Shown: one piece after another, positions 33,251 to 44,650 of the stretch | How the letters are laid out: each line of letters opens with the position of its first letter | Numbering within the stretch: position 1 is the stretch's first letter | NCBI GenBank assembly: GCA_029582165.1 | Contig: CM055875.1 | Coordinates: forward strand, 2,163,501-2,227,500 | From: Portulaca oleracea | Taxonomy: Eukaryota; Streptophyta; Magnoliopsida; Caryophyllales; Portulacaceae | Direction of reading: 5' to 3' | DNA length: 64,000 nucleotides | Program-made: the position numbers and the translations under genes | Notes under the pieces: model-generated | Seen by the model: the letters and a program-made list of their open reading frames with translations, nothing else | Database searches by the model: none | Told to the model about the DNA's origin: nothing

Positions 33251-34105
33251 TGTGAACATCGCATAACACTGAAGCATAACAACCAGCTCTTACAAAATTG
33301 TTCTTTGCAGTAATTGCATTTAGGACATTTGCAGTGGTGTGTAGGGCTTGTAGAGAAGTCAAAATGAAGGGGCTGGGAGATGAGTGAATACAATATCATC
33401 TTTGTGGGACTTGTTTCGGAAAGGAGTGAATATAATGGAAGAGCAGGAAGATGAGTAAAAACTTGCAAGAGCAGGGAGTAAAATGGTGGGGCAAGAAAAT
33501 TCCACGAGTTTTTTGTAGGGGAAATAGGAAAAATCATTATCTTAATAATTTGTCCATTAAAATATATTAAAATATATGGAGAAATATATGGAAAAATCAT
33601 TATCTTAATAAGCCACATCTGTTTGTTCCCTAATGGTATTGTCTTGGCCATATAGCGAGCCACAAGATTACCATCACGCTTGACATGAAATTACTTACGG
33701 CTAGAAAAACTACATACTACTAATTGTAACATCATCTAGAGATTATCAAGTGCACTAAGGTAAGAAAACGAACAAAGTAAACAACTAAAAGGTAAGCAAT
33801 CAGAGTCGAACTCGACTTGGTCATAGTGGAGCAGATTCAGTTATAGTAGAACCATTTGGGCAGTTGGACTGCATAGAGGCTTGCCTTTGCTTCAGTCATG
33901 CTTGGGCTACGATTGACCCAAAATCTGTTTAGGGCAATCACTAGTATTTCCTCTCGGGCATCTCTTGCAACCACCTCTGCACAAAGCGAACCCGGGTCTG
34001 CCAACTATGCTTCAAAGTTGAATTTTACCGAGTTTTCTAAAGGGGATCTCCAAACTGAGGGGCTAAGTTGCGCCATCAATCTCCTACAGTGACAATGATC
34101 ATCCA
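33251..34105. other. Intergenic, nothing recognised
   Basis: No gene. ORFs of 64-140 codons here show no domain or splice context. Confidence 0.4.
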
Positions 34106-34108
34106 TGC

Positions 34109-34573
34109 TATGTCGTAAAAATCGGACCGGACCAGTGGGTCCAACTGATTCAAAAGTGAACCGGCAAGTTGACCAGTCCAATTCTAGGTTTAGCTCAGGT
34201 GACTCGTTCATTTGGGAAAAAAATGCCAAAACAGGTTCAACTAGGTGAACCGGTTGAACCGAACCGGTTGAACCGAGTGATAATTCACGGTCAGATTGGA
34301 TTTTGGTAATTTAATTTTAAGAATTCCGTAATTCGGTTTTTGACTTGTTCAATCCGGGTTTGACCGATTCATGCCGATTTAATTATTTTGGTAACTTAAT
34401 TATTTCTGAAGTATATGAAAAAGTTTTAACTTGTGATTGGTTCATGCCGGTTTTGACAGGTTCAACCATCGCCTAAGTCAACTGTTCTAATCCGACCAAA
34501 TTGGTCCGACCAGTTGAACCATTGATCCACAGGGTCAATCAGTTCGATGACCGGTTCAGTTCTGACAACATAG
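34109..34573. mobile_element. MITE with CCGGTT-type internal motifs
   Basis: Ends TATGTCGTAAAAATCGGACC and the complement of TATGTTGTCAGAACTGAACC are related inverted termini. The interior repeats GGTTGAACCGAACCGGTTGA-like words, a pattern seen in a common class of plant MITEs. Target duplication unclear. Confidence 0.5.
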
Positions 34574-35603
34574 TATCCAGAAGCTTATTGAGGTCCATCA
34601 TCACTTGTTCAACGTTGCTGATTATCTATTTGAAGATACGGTCATTTCGATCGATCTAGATCAACCTCACCAACATCAACCAGATACTGAAAGCTTCCGA
34701 GCCCAACTCTTGATCATACCATCGCAAAATTGTATTCCATGGGGACAGGTTCTGAACTCAAAGATTTAACATCCACCCCTAAGTTGTTCCACACCTCTTT
34801 AAATTTTGGATGGATTTTTAGATGATAATAACACTAAACTTTAGAGGTATAGGACAATAATGCACTGAATTTTTTTTTTTGCTCTAATACTCTAAACTTG
34901 GAGGGTATTGGACAATAATGCACCCAGAACAATTCCGTTGGTGGTTGACTCGGTGGCAGTCCTACTTTGAGGGGTTGTTTTTCCTTTTTTTCAAAAAAAA
35001 ATATATATTAGTCATCCTAATTATGTATACTTTCTTACATGACAAAAATGTTAACTTTTTTCCATGTCATTTTCTTAGCCGGCCACGTAGGGCTGCTGAA
35101 ATTATGGCTAGCTTGGCTGATCATTGAAATGAGGGTGATCCGCCGAAACTATGTCGGACTTGGTTGATCGTTGAGATGTTAATGACCTGCCGAAACTATG
35201 TTGGACTTGATTGACCTAAAAATGAACGGAAATTATTTATTTTTATTCCAAGTTTGTCAAGGATAAAAACTTGCCTAAATCTTTGCCCCCTCTTTTTTTG
35301 GGGTCATAATCGGTGGGTTACAGTGAAGGGGTTTAACTAGTTAACCACCTTGGGAAACAATGCGTGTTTCTTCATGCTTATATCATAACCTCCCGATTAC
35401 TGTTAGGTGACTTGAGGCGTGAACCTCGGGAACTAGAGCTGGCGGCTTACAATATTTCCTTTTAAAAGGGGCCGCAACTCATCCTTTTTTGGAATCCCTA
35501 ATTTATCTTCGCTCATTTTCTCTCTCTTTTCTTTTAATTCCTCACATGTCCTCCGTAGCCATGCCGAGAGAATGCAAGTCTCTAGGCATCACCATTCAAT
35601 ACC
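34574..35603. other. Intergenic
   Basis: A motif near GGACAATAATGCAC occurs twice (about 34852 and 34910). The last 150 bases may be the leader of the mobile-domain pseudogene. Confidence 0.4.
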
Positions 35604-37780
35604 ATGCAAAGAATTGACCCCACAACACTTATCTTCAACGAGAACGCTCAGGTGAGAGGGGTTACCCTGTCGGAGACCTCACTTACCATGCCCATCATCA
35701 CATTAGCAAGCATGTCTCTCATGCATAAGTTGCTCATTTTCTCAAATTTGTTCTTATTAGGCAATTTATGCAATTTTAGGCCTTCAAGTGTGGTTTTTGT
35801 TTTGATTGTTATTTAGTGTGGTTGGGTCATATCATGGTTGCCATATCAGTGAGCTTCATTGCTGAAGGACTGCAATAAGCAGGTTATGATCTTGTAGCCG
35901 CATAATTGGCGGGTTACGATGCTAGTTTCTCGTGTTTCTCTCTTTTCGTGGCACCACTCTTTGTTTACGTTTCTTTGATTTGGTCTTTGCTACGTTACTT
36001 ATCTCTACTTTGCGTGACGAGGATTGATTTTTTGAATCTTAATGCCATTTGTTCTTATAGGGTGAGAACATAAGGTCTTGTGAGATTAATCTCGTCAAGG
36101 CTATTGACACCTTGGAGGTCTGGGGGTGTCAAACCATTGAGGAGGCTGGGTTTCAGCCCTTCGTGTCTGATTGCATTCTTGGGACTGACAGTCTTATCGG
36201 GTGGGTGGTCAAGCTCTTGTCGAAAGGTTTTGGGACACTAGCAATACCTTTCACTTGCCAATTGGTAAGATGTCGGTGACGCCAACCGAGTTTACCATGA
36301 TTACTGGCCTTGGCTAGGATGGACGACGCCTAACGTAAGATAAGCATGAAAATACCAATGTCTTGGAGAGTCTAAGTCCCGTGGCTAGTCAGATGTGTGG
36401 TGGTTTGAACTGGCTACGTTATGGCTATTTGGAGGCCATTTAATCTATGCTTGCTCTCACTGGTCTTCCTGAGCGTTAGAGGTTCATTTTGATGGCTTAT
36501 TTTTTAATCGCCACTATCTTTGTTACTCGGTGAGATGAGGATTCGCTCTATTGGATGTAGAATTGGCTGGAAATTTATGTTGTGCCCTACTTTAGTTGTG
36601 GTGAGGCGACCTATGATACCTTTATCCTATTTCTTCGTTTGGGTTCCCAACGTAAGGGGACTGGGCGCTTCCTACCTAGCGGCCAACTGGTTACTACCAG
36701 AATAATTGACCTTAGCCTTTAGAAGGTGTTGGAGGTATGCTTCTGGGGACATGCTTTTTTTTTTTTTTTTTTTTAAATGTGTGTTTTTTCTCTCTTTTTC
36801 TTTTTGAGCATGCCTGTTTCTCGGATGCTTCAAGTCTGGGCTTATGAGTACGTTGAGGCCCTCGACATTGAGACTAGTGTAGAGTTTGCTGAGGTTCCAG
36901 CTGCGAGGCGATGACTTTTACTTGCACAGGATCATTGTCGTGGCTCTGATTCTCTCCACGACCTTCGTCGTCGTCTGGATACCCTCCTTCTGGTAAGTCT
37001 TTCTTTTTTGTGTTCTTTGTCTTTAGCCTTTTCTCTTCTTTTTTTCTTTTGTTTAATGGTAGATGTGCATTTTTTAACTATACCTCACCCGGTGACCTTA
37101 TGGGGTGTTCAACCTTCGCGAGATTCGTCTTAAGAAGGATCAGGTGGATACGATTTCAGATAGTTGTATCTTACTAGAGGGACCTTATGGCCATGTTTGG
37201 TATGACTGAGTGTAAGTTTGTGCACAACTCTAAGCATTTACCCTCTTTTCATCTGGAAGAATCCCCCTTTTGGGATATTCAATTATCGGATCTTGCCTTT
37301 GGACGAGTACCTTGCTGCTCGTGGTGGATCCCTTACTTAGGCTTTGTCTAGAATCTGGGCGAGGACTTAGGCGATGCTTATGCCAACTACCTTACTTGAC
37401 TAGGGTTTGCGAAGGTAATGGCTCTAACATCTCATGTCTTATTTATACAACACCTGTTGGTTTTTGCAGGTGGACCCTCTTTATGACCTCGAAGGCAACA
37501 TGGAGGTGGAAGACCCTTCTAGTGGTCACCAACCTTAGTTGATTTATGGGTTTATTAAGCCCGCCAATTTTGAGTATGATTCTTATATCATCATAATCAA
37601 GAAGGGTGGACAAGTTAGCTTCTTTTGTCTCTTTGTTGTGCTTGATTATTTTGAGTGTCGATTGATTTCCTTTGTTGTTGATGAAGCCATGATGGAAGAA
37701 AATCTTTTGCAAGTTGAAGGAGCGTCTTAGCTTAAAGAGGGAAGTCGAGGCCAACTTCACGAAGACGGGAAAGAACAAGG
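35604..37780 (+). pseudogene. Plant mobile domain (PMD / MAIN-like) gene, broken
   Basis: Exon 1 (35604-35651) starts MQRIDPTTLIFNENAQ and has a CAG|GTGAGA donor; it joins in phase to an exon at 36061 after TTATAG. The next part reads LVKAIDTLEVWGCQTIEEAG. After a frameshift near 36229 comes FWDTSNTFHLPIGKMSVTPT and FTMITGLG, the signature of the PMD fold. Later blocks include MLQVWAYEYVEALDIE (about 36820-36880), another domain hallmark. Stops and frameshifts follow (TAG right after FTMITGLG). PMD proteins occur as host silencing and cell-division factors (MAIN, MAIL) and inside transposons; which source applies here is not decidable. Confidence 0.65.
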
Positions 37781-37784
37781 GTGG

Positions 37785-38886
37785 TGTTTAACGGGATTCT
37801 AACATACTGGAGCACCAATTGTGTCTAACTCAGTGAGCTAGGATGCTTAAACTATGATCGGGTATTAGGTTCATGTTCGGTTCAAGGTAACAAATGAAGA
37901 GAACGTTTTTGGATTAAACTACGGATAACACATGAAAAATAAAGGTCTAACAGATGATAAAAAGTAAGGGCTCGAGGGAACAACCCGCCCGACCTAGTGA
38001 AGGAGTTAGCATGATTTTCATGATTTTAGGAGTGATTTGTACTCGGTTGTTGAGTGTGAGGATTGTAAAGATAAAATAGCATTAACTTCCCTTTCTCGAG
38101 TGGTAAGTTAAAGCTTACTTCCCAAAGTCCATCATCGTTGTCGCATATGTTGATAGTATTCGAATGCCATCCAATCTAATCAGTTCCGAAATCCCATGCT
38201 GGTGTGGATTGGGGACTAATTACTCCATCCAAAATCCCCCACTCAATGTTTGGAGGAGGATTCATAACCTCTCGGCACCAAAATTCTCTACATTGAGTAA
38301 AAAATAGAGGGATGAGACACTTATTTACCTAATTAATCACCGTAGTCTCACTAATCCAAGCCTACTCTCTCAATACCCCCTAATCCTAAGGAAAACTAGC
38401 CACGCATATTCACACTGGACATAATCATAATCATCCGACAAAACCTAAACATGATTCTAACTCAAAGAGAGGAAAGAATATTAATCACACTAATTACCAA
38501 AGCTAAACAATTATTACCTCCGTCCCTGATTAATTGTCCTTGAAACTACTTTTATGAGACCAAGAAATATAGGGAATTGGACAAAAAATTTGTACATTGT
38601 CCAAAATGTCCTTGAAAATATCCTTGGAAATGTGCAAAAAGTATATTTATAAGGGATAGAATGAGAATTATAGTTATTGGAAATGTAAAAGTTAGGTAAT
38701 TAGACAAATAAAAAGAGACACAAAAATTAGTTAATTGGACAATTAAAAAGGGACGGAGGTAGTATTAAACATACATTAACCAAAAAAATACAATTAAATA
38801 AGAGAGAGAAAGAGGATTACCCAAGTATGAAACAATAATCATCTGAGTAGAATCAATAGAAAACCACAATAACTTTAATATAACTT
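37785..38886 (-). mobile_element. Truncated Athila-like LTR (older copy)
   Basis: Starts TGTTTAACGGG on the plus strand and can be followed alongside the LTR at 38887-40662: shared AAGGGCTCG.GGG, TTTCATG.TTTTAGGA, GTGTGAGGATTG, CCTAATTA and CTAACCCTAAGG-like words in the same order. It breaks off where the younger LTR begins and contains a Stowaway MITE. Confidence 0.6.
38517..38759. mobile_element. Stowaway (Tc1/mariner) MITE
   Basis: CCTCCGTCCC at the left and GGGACGGAGG at the right, flanked by TA on each side (38515-38516, 38760-38761). 243 bp, AT-rich, non-coding. Matches the Stowaway terminal consensus. Confidence 0.85.
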
Positions 38887-40662
38887 TGTTTAACGTTTTC
38901 CTAATGGTAGGACAACGGTCGTATTGGTCCAAGGAGTCGGGTTCCAGCCTAAGAATCTCATGGGAGCACTCACCAACTAGGTGTGCGAGTCAATATTTGT
39001 GGTGGCGAATGGACTACTAAATTAAGGTCAAAAAGTAAAAAACATAGTAAAAAGGTAAGGGCTCGGGGGTAGTACCAGGCCTCCTAATGAAAAAGTAAAC
39101 ACAAATTTCATGGTTTTAGGAACGATCGGTATTCGATCGTTAGGTGTGAGGATTGCATGCATACCAAGATAGTATCGATTTCCTAGTGGTAAATCAATAT
39201 TCGCTTCCTATGCATGAGCTAGCGTCAATCTCCCTCGCAGAGTGATAGATTGACGCATACTTCCTAAATCCTGACATCACTCTCGTGCATGGCAGTACTT
39301 GGTAATATAAGAATCCTAAGTAATCAATTCTGAATCCCTCTCACTAGAGTTAGGATTTGGAATCGATTAAACCGCCCTAGAGTTTCAATTCGGTACTTGA
39401 AAGGATCCATAACCTCCCGGTACCCGGCATCCTTCAATTGTCGAGTGGAAAGCTGGGTGGAACACCTAATTACCTCATTAATCTTCCTAATCCCATTAAT
39501 CTACATCTAATCTCCCATTTGGGGCCCTAATTACCCCCTAACCCTAAGGGAACTACTCACACATGATTGCAACTAACACTAGTTTAGAAATCGAACCAAC
39601 ACTTGACATGAAACAAGCAAAGCGATGGGAAGAACAAATGACAATACTATTCGAACTAATCAAAAGCATAATTAAGATAAATCAAGAAAAGAAGTAAACT
39701 AGTTAAGAGCATGAAATAAAGGAGGAGAAAGAAGAACTTACTGAGAATCGGGAATAGATTCAAACGTCAAAATACAAAGATTCAATTACAAAGACTAAAA
39801 CCTAATCTAATTAATAAGAAATTAAACCTAATCTAAGAACTAGTATAAGGGCTAAGCCCTAAGCTATAAACTAAAACTAGGGAATGAAAAAGTTGTCTCT
39901 CAAAAGCTTAGAGTTTACATTATATAGTCAGGGAAAAAGTGGCCAAAACACAAACGTTTCAGGCCGAAAGTAACTACACATATCAGGGGGTCACGAGCGT
40001 GACATAGGTCATCACAGTCGTGATCCTGGAGAAGCTTGGATTTTGATCGTCGAATCCCGCAAACCTCACGGGTGTAACCAGGGGTGGTCACGGCCGTGAG
40101 GCACCTCTAGGAAGGGGTCGCCTTGTGCAGATCACGACCGTGACAATAAGTGTCACAATTGTGAAGCCCTTACTATCTGGACGTCCTCCTCAAGCTCACG
40201 GCCGTGACAATGGAGGTCACGACCATGAGGTGGTTTCTTCTGAAAACCGAAATCCTAGGGTGTCACGGCCGTGAGAATGCTGGTGACGACCATGACCCCT
40301 CTTCTGTCTCTTGCCTCTTTCCGTCTCTTCTTTGCACCTAAGGAAGTACTGGGGTTACGATCGTGACAATGGTGGTCATGACCATGACTCCTTTGATGAG
40401 AATTACTTCCTTGTTTATTCTCTAATCTTGGGAGTGGGGCATGGTTCTCCTTCTCCATGGCTGGGTTTCCTAGAGATGACCCAACTCTTCTGCATTTAGG
40501 TCCGAATTGGCCTCATTTTGCGCGCTTTTGTTCCGCAAACATCTAGGCTACGAAATTTACAAAAGGTAGAAAATAACGTAAAAATACTAATAAACATATG
40601 TGGAATCGAGTTAAAACCTAAGGTAAAAGGAACGCATTTAAACTCAAAATCGACCCTAAACA
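38887..40662 (-). mobile_element. 3' LTR of a younger Athila-like element
   Basis: 1776 bp, TGTTTAACG...CTAAACA on the plus strand. It is a 3' LTR because a polypurine tract adjoins it at higher coordinates. A minus-strand TATA-like ATATAATG lies near 39918. The block 39985-40390 holds many copies of TCACGGCCGTGA-type palindromes. It is inserted in the older LTR at 38886. Confidence 0.65.
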
Positions 40663-41400
40663 CCCCTCTCTCCCCCCCCCCCCCCAACACACACACACTT
40701 AGACTTTTGCTCGTCCCGAGCAAAACAAACCTAAGAAAGCAGGAAGCACCTAACTCACTTTTGCAAAAATCGCGGATGCATTTAGCGTATGCACCAAGTC
40801 CTTTAAACCCCCCGACGGCCCGGGTGGACGAGGTAGGTCTCGTGAGGGTTTGTAGAGGTTATACCCACAAAAGCCGAAAGAAAAAGAAAAGGAAAAAGAA
40901 AAGTGAAAGTAAAAAACTTTCACAAAAAAGGAGTTTATAATCGCCTTTATATTAAAGCTAATCAAACAATGTTGTAATCAAGCAAAAACAGTTTGTATGT
41001 GCATGCCAAGACACTAGACTCATGAAGGGTTAAGCCTTCAAACTTCCCAACTCGACCTTGCTTAACGATTTCCTCGTGCACAATGTTGGTGTTCTCTAAT
41101 CTATTCTCGGTCAGAACTCGGCAAAGACTGACCAACCTCGATTAAACACGTATTGAAACTTGAATCTCAATTATTTTAGCTTAAGCGTCACATCCAACCA
41201 ATTTGATGTCGCTCTTGGCTTGGTAAGGGCCGCAGGTTACATAGGAGAAGGTTTCACTACTTATTCTCTTCATATTTTTTTAGTTGGCATATTCGAGATG
41301 AAACGTTGCCCGTGAGGGGATTACTCTCCCAGCGTGGTTCTCTCCATACATATACAAGGTACTTAAGGGGCGAGGGGCCGCTAACCACCTATGCCAAACC
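40663..41400 (-). mobile_element. Athila-like polypurine tract and 3' untranslated internal region
   Basis: On the minus strand GCTCGGGACGAGCAAAAG is followed by TAAGTGTGTG and a G-rich run against the LTR (40663-40686). Plant Athila-like elements typically show this GGGACGAGCAA...AAGTGTGGGGG junction. The rest is non-coding. The ORFs at 40518-40965 cross this junction and are spurious. Confidence 0.65.
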
Positions 41401-41469
41401 ACGTTGGTTATCTCTTTTTCCTACAAATCTCTTTTTTCTTCTGCTAATTTTTCTATGTAATCTCCCTTT

Positions 41470-42034
41470 AGTTCTAAAGGTATATTGATTATTTTATTTC
41501 CTAATATTATAAGAAAAAAGATATTTGCAGAAACTTTTAAGAAAAAATAATACAAAGCAATGGTCAGATTATCACACGGAACAAGTAAGCAAAATAAAAG
41601 CAAAATGTTCAGAACTAAAACCGCTAAAATTACCATAACCAGGTGATAATCTTATACTACAGAGAGATGCATCAGACACTACATAGGCAGTTGTTCTAAA
41701 GATGGATTTAAATGCTATATGTGGATATCATAGTGGCACATTTTCGCCTCAAGAAGAAAATTATAATACCATGGAAAAAGAATTATTAGCAATAATTAGA
41801 GGAATGAAAAAATGGAGATTGTTTCTAATAGAAAAACCATTTAAGGTTTTAACTGATAATAAAGCTGCAACTACTTTTGTAAAACAAAGTTTAGATAATG
41901 GCCCCCATATGAGAAAACTTCATAGATGACAGACATTTTTATCTCAATTTAACACTGTTTATGAGCATGTTTCAAGAAATCAAAATTTTATTGCAGATTA
42001 TCTCACAAGAGAAGAAGAATATCTCCGATCATGA
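41470..42034 (+). pseudogene. Endogenous pararetrovirus: end of reverse transcriptase and RNase H
   Basis: An old integrated Caulimoviridae-type sequence. The frame shows the RT thumb, then the RNase H core: DAS motif near 41666, CGYHSGTFSPQEENYNTMEK, the catalytic EKELLA, LTDNKAATTF and an IADYLTREEE end. These follow the caulimovirus pattern rather than Ty3 or copia. In-frame stops at 41636-41638, 41684-41686 and 41927-41929 (the last at a conserved Trp) disable it, and the 5' part is missing. Its TGA (42032-42034) overlaps the next ORF's ATG as ATGA, a compact viral arrangement. The genus is uncertain; florendovirus- or petuvirus-like is a guess. Confidence 0.75.
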
Positions 42035-43128
42035 ATCCAGATCGTTTGGCAAAGCATATAGAGGATATTGGATTAGATATCAATGAATATTTCGAAATTG
42101 CAGAAGAAAGAATCCAAGGTTTAGAAACCGAAATACAAGGAATAAAACTCGATATGGCACAGGTAAGGACTATCGTTGCATAAATCTTCAAGGTGTCTAA
42201 AGAACTCAGAGAAGAAGGAACCTCTTCTCAACCTCTAAAGATCAAAGAAGAAGGATCATCTTCTTCACCGATGCCAAATATAAAAAACGAACCCCAGAAT
42301 GATATTAAACGAGATATTATCAAGGGAAAAGCATCAAACCCCTCTCTTGAAAAAGAGAAAGAGATGTTAAAACGTCAAGCTAGAACTCTAGCTCAAAGAC
42401 CTGTTATTCAAATCACAGGCGAAAAAATTATTCAAAGGATATCCCCAATAGATATCAATGATCCATTTTATGTGAAATATAGAAAAATCAATGAGATTTC
42501 CTACACCAAAATTTCATAATTTCCCAACCTATTTTATACCACATGAGAATCCAATTTTCCCATAATTATCGCCACAAAAGCCGACCCTGATCTCATATAC
42601 CAGTTTTACTAATATGGATACCTTGATCTTGTATATCCAGATAAAGATTTAACCCAACTTTCCAAGTTCCCTTCTATTATCATAGAAAAACTAATGGATT
42701 TCAGGTCTATGACTATGAGAGATATCTACGTAAAATTTTTTGTAATTCCTCCAGAAAAAGATGAGACGACAAAGGAAATTTTTCCGATTATATCCATGAT
42801 TGAAGTTGGAAATATAGTAGATGGATACCATATTGAAGGAACATTATCCAGACCCTACAAATCATTCAAGTTCAATTTATCAGGAATATAATACAGGAGA
42901 ATCAGCGGAGCTATCGCCGTCAGAAATCTTAGTGGCAAGTATTTTGGAGACGGATACAAGTCACTCTACAACACTGAAGAAATGGATTTGATTATTATCA
43001 CCAAAAAAGGAGTCAAGTCAAATCATTTCGACGACCAGATATTTGATTTTTACCAAAATCTTGAACCCGGACAATTTAAGACCAGCAACATAGTCCAGAG
43101 AAAATATGCAGATTATTTCAACAAATGA
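42031..43128 (+). pseudogene. Endogenous pararetrovirus ORF downstream of RT, unknown function
   Basis: One frame of 366 codons runs from the ATG that overlaps the RT stop to TGA at 43126-43128, broken only by in-frame stops at 42181, 42517, 42544, 42610 and 42889. That it stays in one register over 1.1 kb shows it was once coding. The start is probably helical (coiled-coil-like, rich in Glu and Ile), followed by a Ser/Lys/Glu-rich linker and a more structured second half. I do not recognise the transactivator (TAV) motifs of caulimoviruses, so I give no function. Confidence 0.6.
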
Positions 43129-43279
43129 AGAACCAACGGGATAAGATTTATGATAAGTCAAAATCAAGCTACAGGATACCTACACCTGGAAGCAGTATCT
43201 ACACAAATACAGATGAGTCATCAAAATAAGAAGATATTTTGAAAGAAGTGATGTAATGCATAATGTAAATTGCAAGCAA

Positions 43280-43804
43280 TTAACGTGTGCAATGACGTTA
43301 GTATAAACTCCCTCCATCTATAAATATGGAGAGTAATAAGCAGAAAGGCAGAGAGAGTTTGAGAGTTTGAGAGTTCTTCTATGTTTGAGTGTTTAAGCTT
43401 TGTAATAATGTTCTAAGTTCTTCCCATTTGGGAAAACAACAATAAAATAAGTCTGTTTCTATAAATTTCCAATATCTTTATATCTTTCAAATTCTGAGAG
43501 AAAGAGAGATTGTGAGGTTATAAGGCCGAAGTAAGACCAATAACTCCTGAAGAGAAGGCGTGGCGGCAGGCTTAACGATTTCCAGACTCTCCATATTTCA
43601 GAAGAAGAAAGGTATAATTTTATTTTGAAATTTATAGATTCATTTTATTTTATTCTGTGAGTACCAATATAAATCTTGTTAAAGAAATCACTTTTAAATT
43701 AAAGTTGTTAAATTTATTAAGACTCCATTATGCACTCTAAGAAATAGTTTTAAACCTTTTTCTACAAAAAGTTGTCAGACCCTTGAGATTAATGGTATCA
43801 GAGC
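43280..43804 (+). promoter_or_regulatory. Pararetroviral intergenic region: promoter, poly(A) signal, primer site
   Basis: Contains a TGACG motif (43293-43297, as-1-like), a TATA box CTATAAATATGG (43318-43329), an AATAAA signal (43441-43446) soon after the expected start, and an exact initiator-Met tRNA primer site TGGTATCAGAGC (43793-43804). This order marks the origin of a Caulimoviridae circular genome. Confidence 0.65.
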
Positions 43805-43831
43805 CAAGAGAACAAAGAAAAAAACAATAAA

Positions 43832-44400
43832 ATGAATGAACAACATGATAAATGTGTATATAAACGAACTTTGAATATGAATTTAGAAGAAGTTATAATT
43901 GAAATTGGAGTAGGAATATATGATGTAGAGGGATTAATAAGTTTAATAAAATATTTAATTCAAAACAAACAACAATGTTTATTTTTCTCTACAAAAATCC
44001 TATTTGTAACAGAAAAATTGTTTGAATTATATGCATCATGTTCAAAAGATTAATATGCAATCAACAACTAAAATAAATAAAGAAGGAGATATAATATCAG
44101 GACAAACATTAAATTTACCAGAATTAAAATGTTATATTATCCAAGAAGCATAGGAATTCTTGAGATCTTTTAATTTAACTACAAGAAGTTATAGAATTAA
44201 TATGTTAAATTTAAACAAATCTAGATATTTATATTTAGTAAATTTAGCATCTAGTGTTCATATAACTACAATTAATTTAATTAAGGATCAAATAGCATTA
44301 TTAGAAAAAACATTTGAATATTCAATTTGGTTTGAACCAAATAAAAATTTAAGGGACTCACAAATAATATATTTAACAGAAGAAGAATAAAAATATTTAA
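43832..44400 (+). pseudogene. Endogenous pararetrovirus: start of the first ORFs
   Basis: Just after the primer site an ORF of 73 codons (43832-44053) is followed closely by a second frame from ATG 44055, broken by a TAG near 44150 and open again to 44390. Both are AT-rich, unlike the flanking LINE. By position they are the first viral ORF(s); no domain was recognised. The viral sequence seems to end near 44400-44560. Confidence 0.45.
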
Positions 44401-44559
44401 TAAAATAACGTACCAAAAAATTGAAACTCTTTGCCGACAATCAAAACTACTACAAAACTATTACAATTAAAAGAATTATTGAGAATTTATGATAAATAGT
44501 AAAAGAATTAAATGCAAACAGTTAAAGAACTATGCAAAACAGTAAATGAACAGTAACCA

Positions 44560-44646
44560 ATCCGAATTAATCCGAAATTCGAAATAACGAAATGACCAAA
44601 ATGCCCGATCCGAAATTGATCCGAACTGATCCGATTGCCACCTCTA
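44560..44646. mobile_element. hAT-type MITE end fragment
   Basis: Repeats of ATCCGAA-type words end in GATTGCCACCTCTAG, the complement of the CTAGAGGTGGCAATC terminus seen in many plant hAT MITEs. The other end was not found. Confidence 0.4.
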
Positions 44647-44650
44647 GCCA

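Noticed and set aside
33241..33663. 140-codon minus ORF downstream of the NAC gene
   Set aside because: Repetitive Ile/Phe/Ser content from AT-rich DNA; no domain and no start or splice context.
41421..41636. Minus-strand ORF ending in a Glu/Lys-rich peptide, read at first as an inverted viral segment
   Set aside because: The plus strand of the same stretch continues naturally into the RT thumb and RNase H frame, so the simpler reading is a single plus-strand viral fragment.
43793..43804. tRNA-like sequence
   Set aside because: TGGTATCAGAGC here and at 12006-12017 are primer sites complementary to a tRNA 3' end, not tRNA genes; no cloverleaf nearby.
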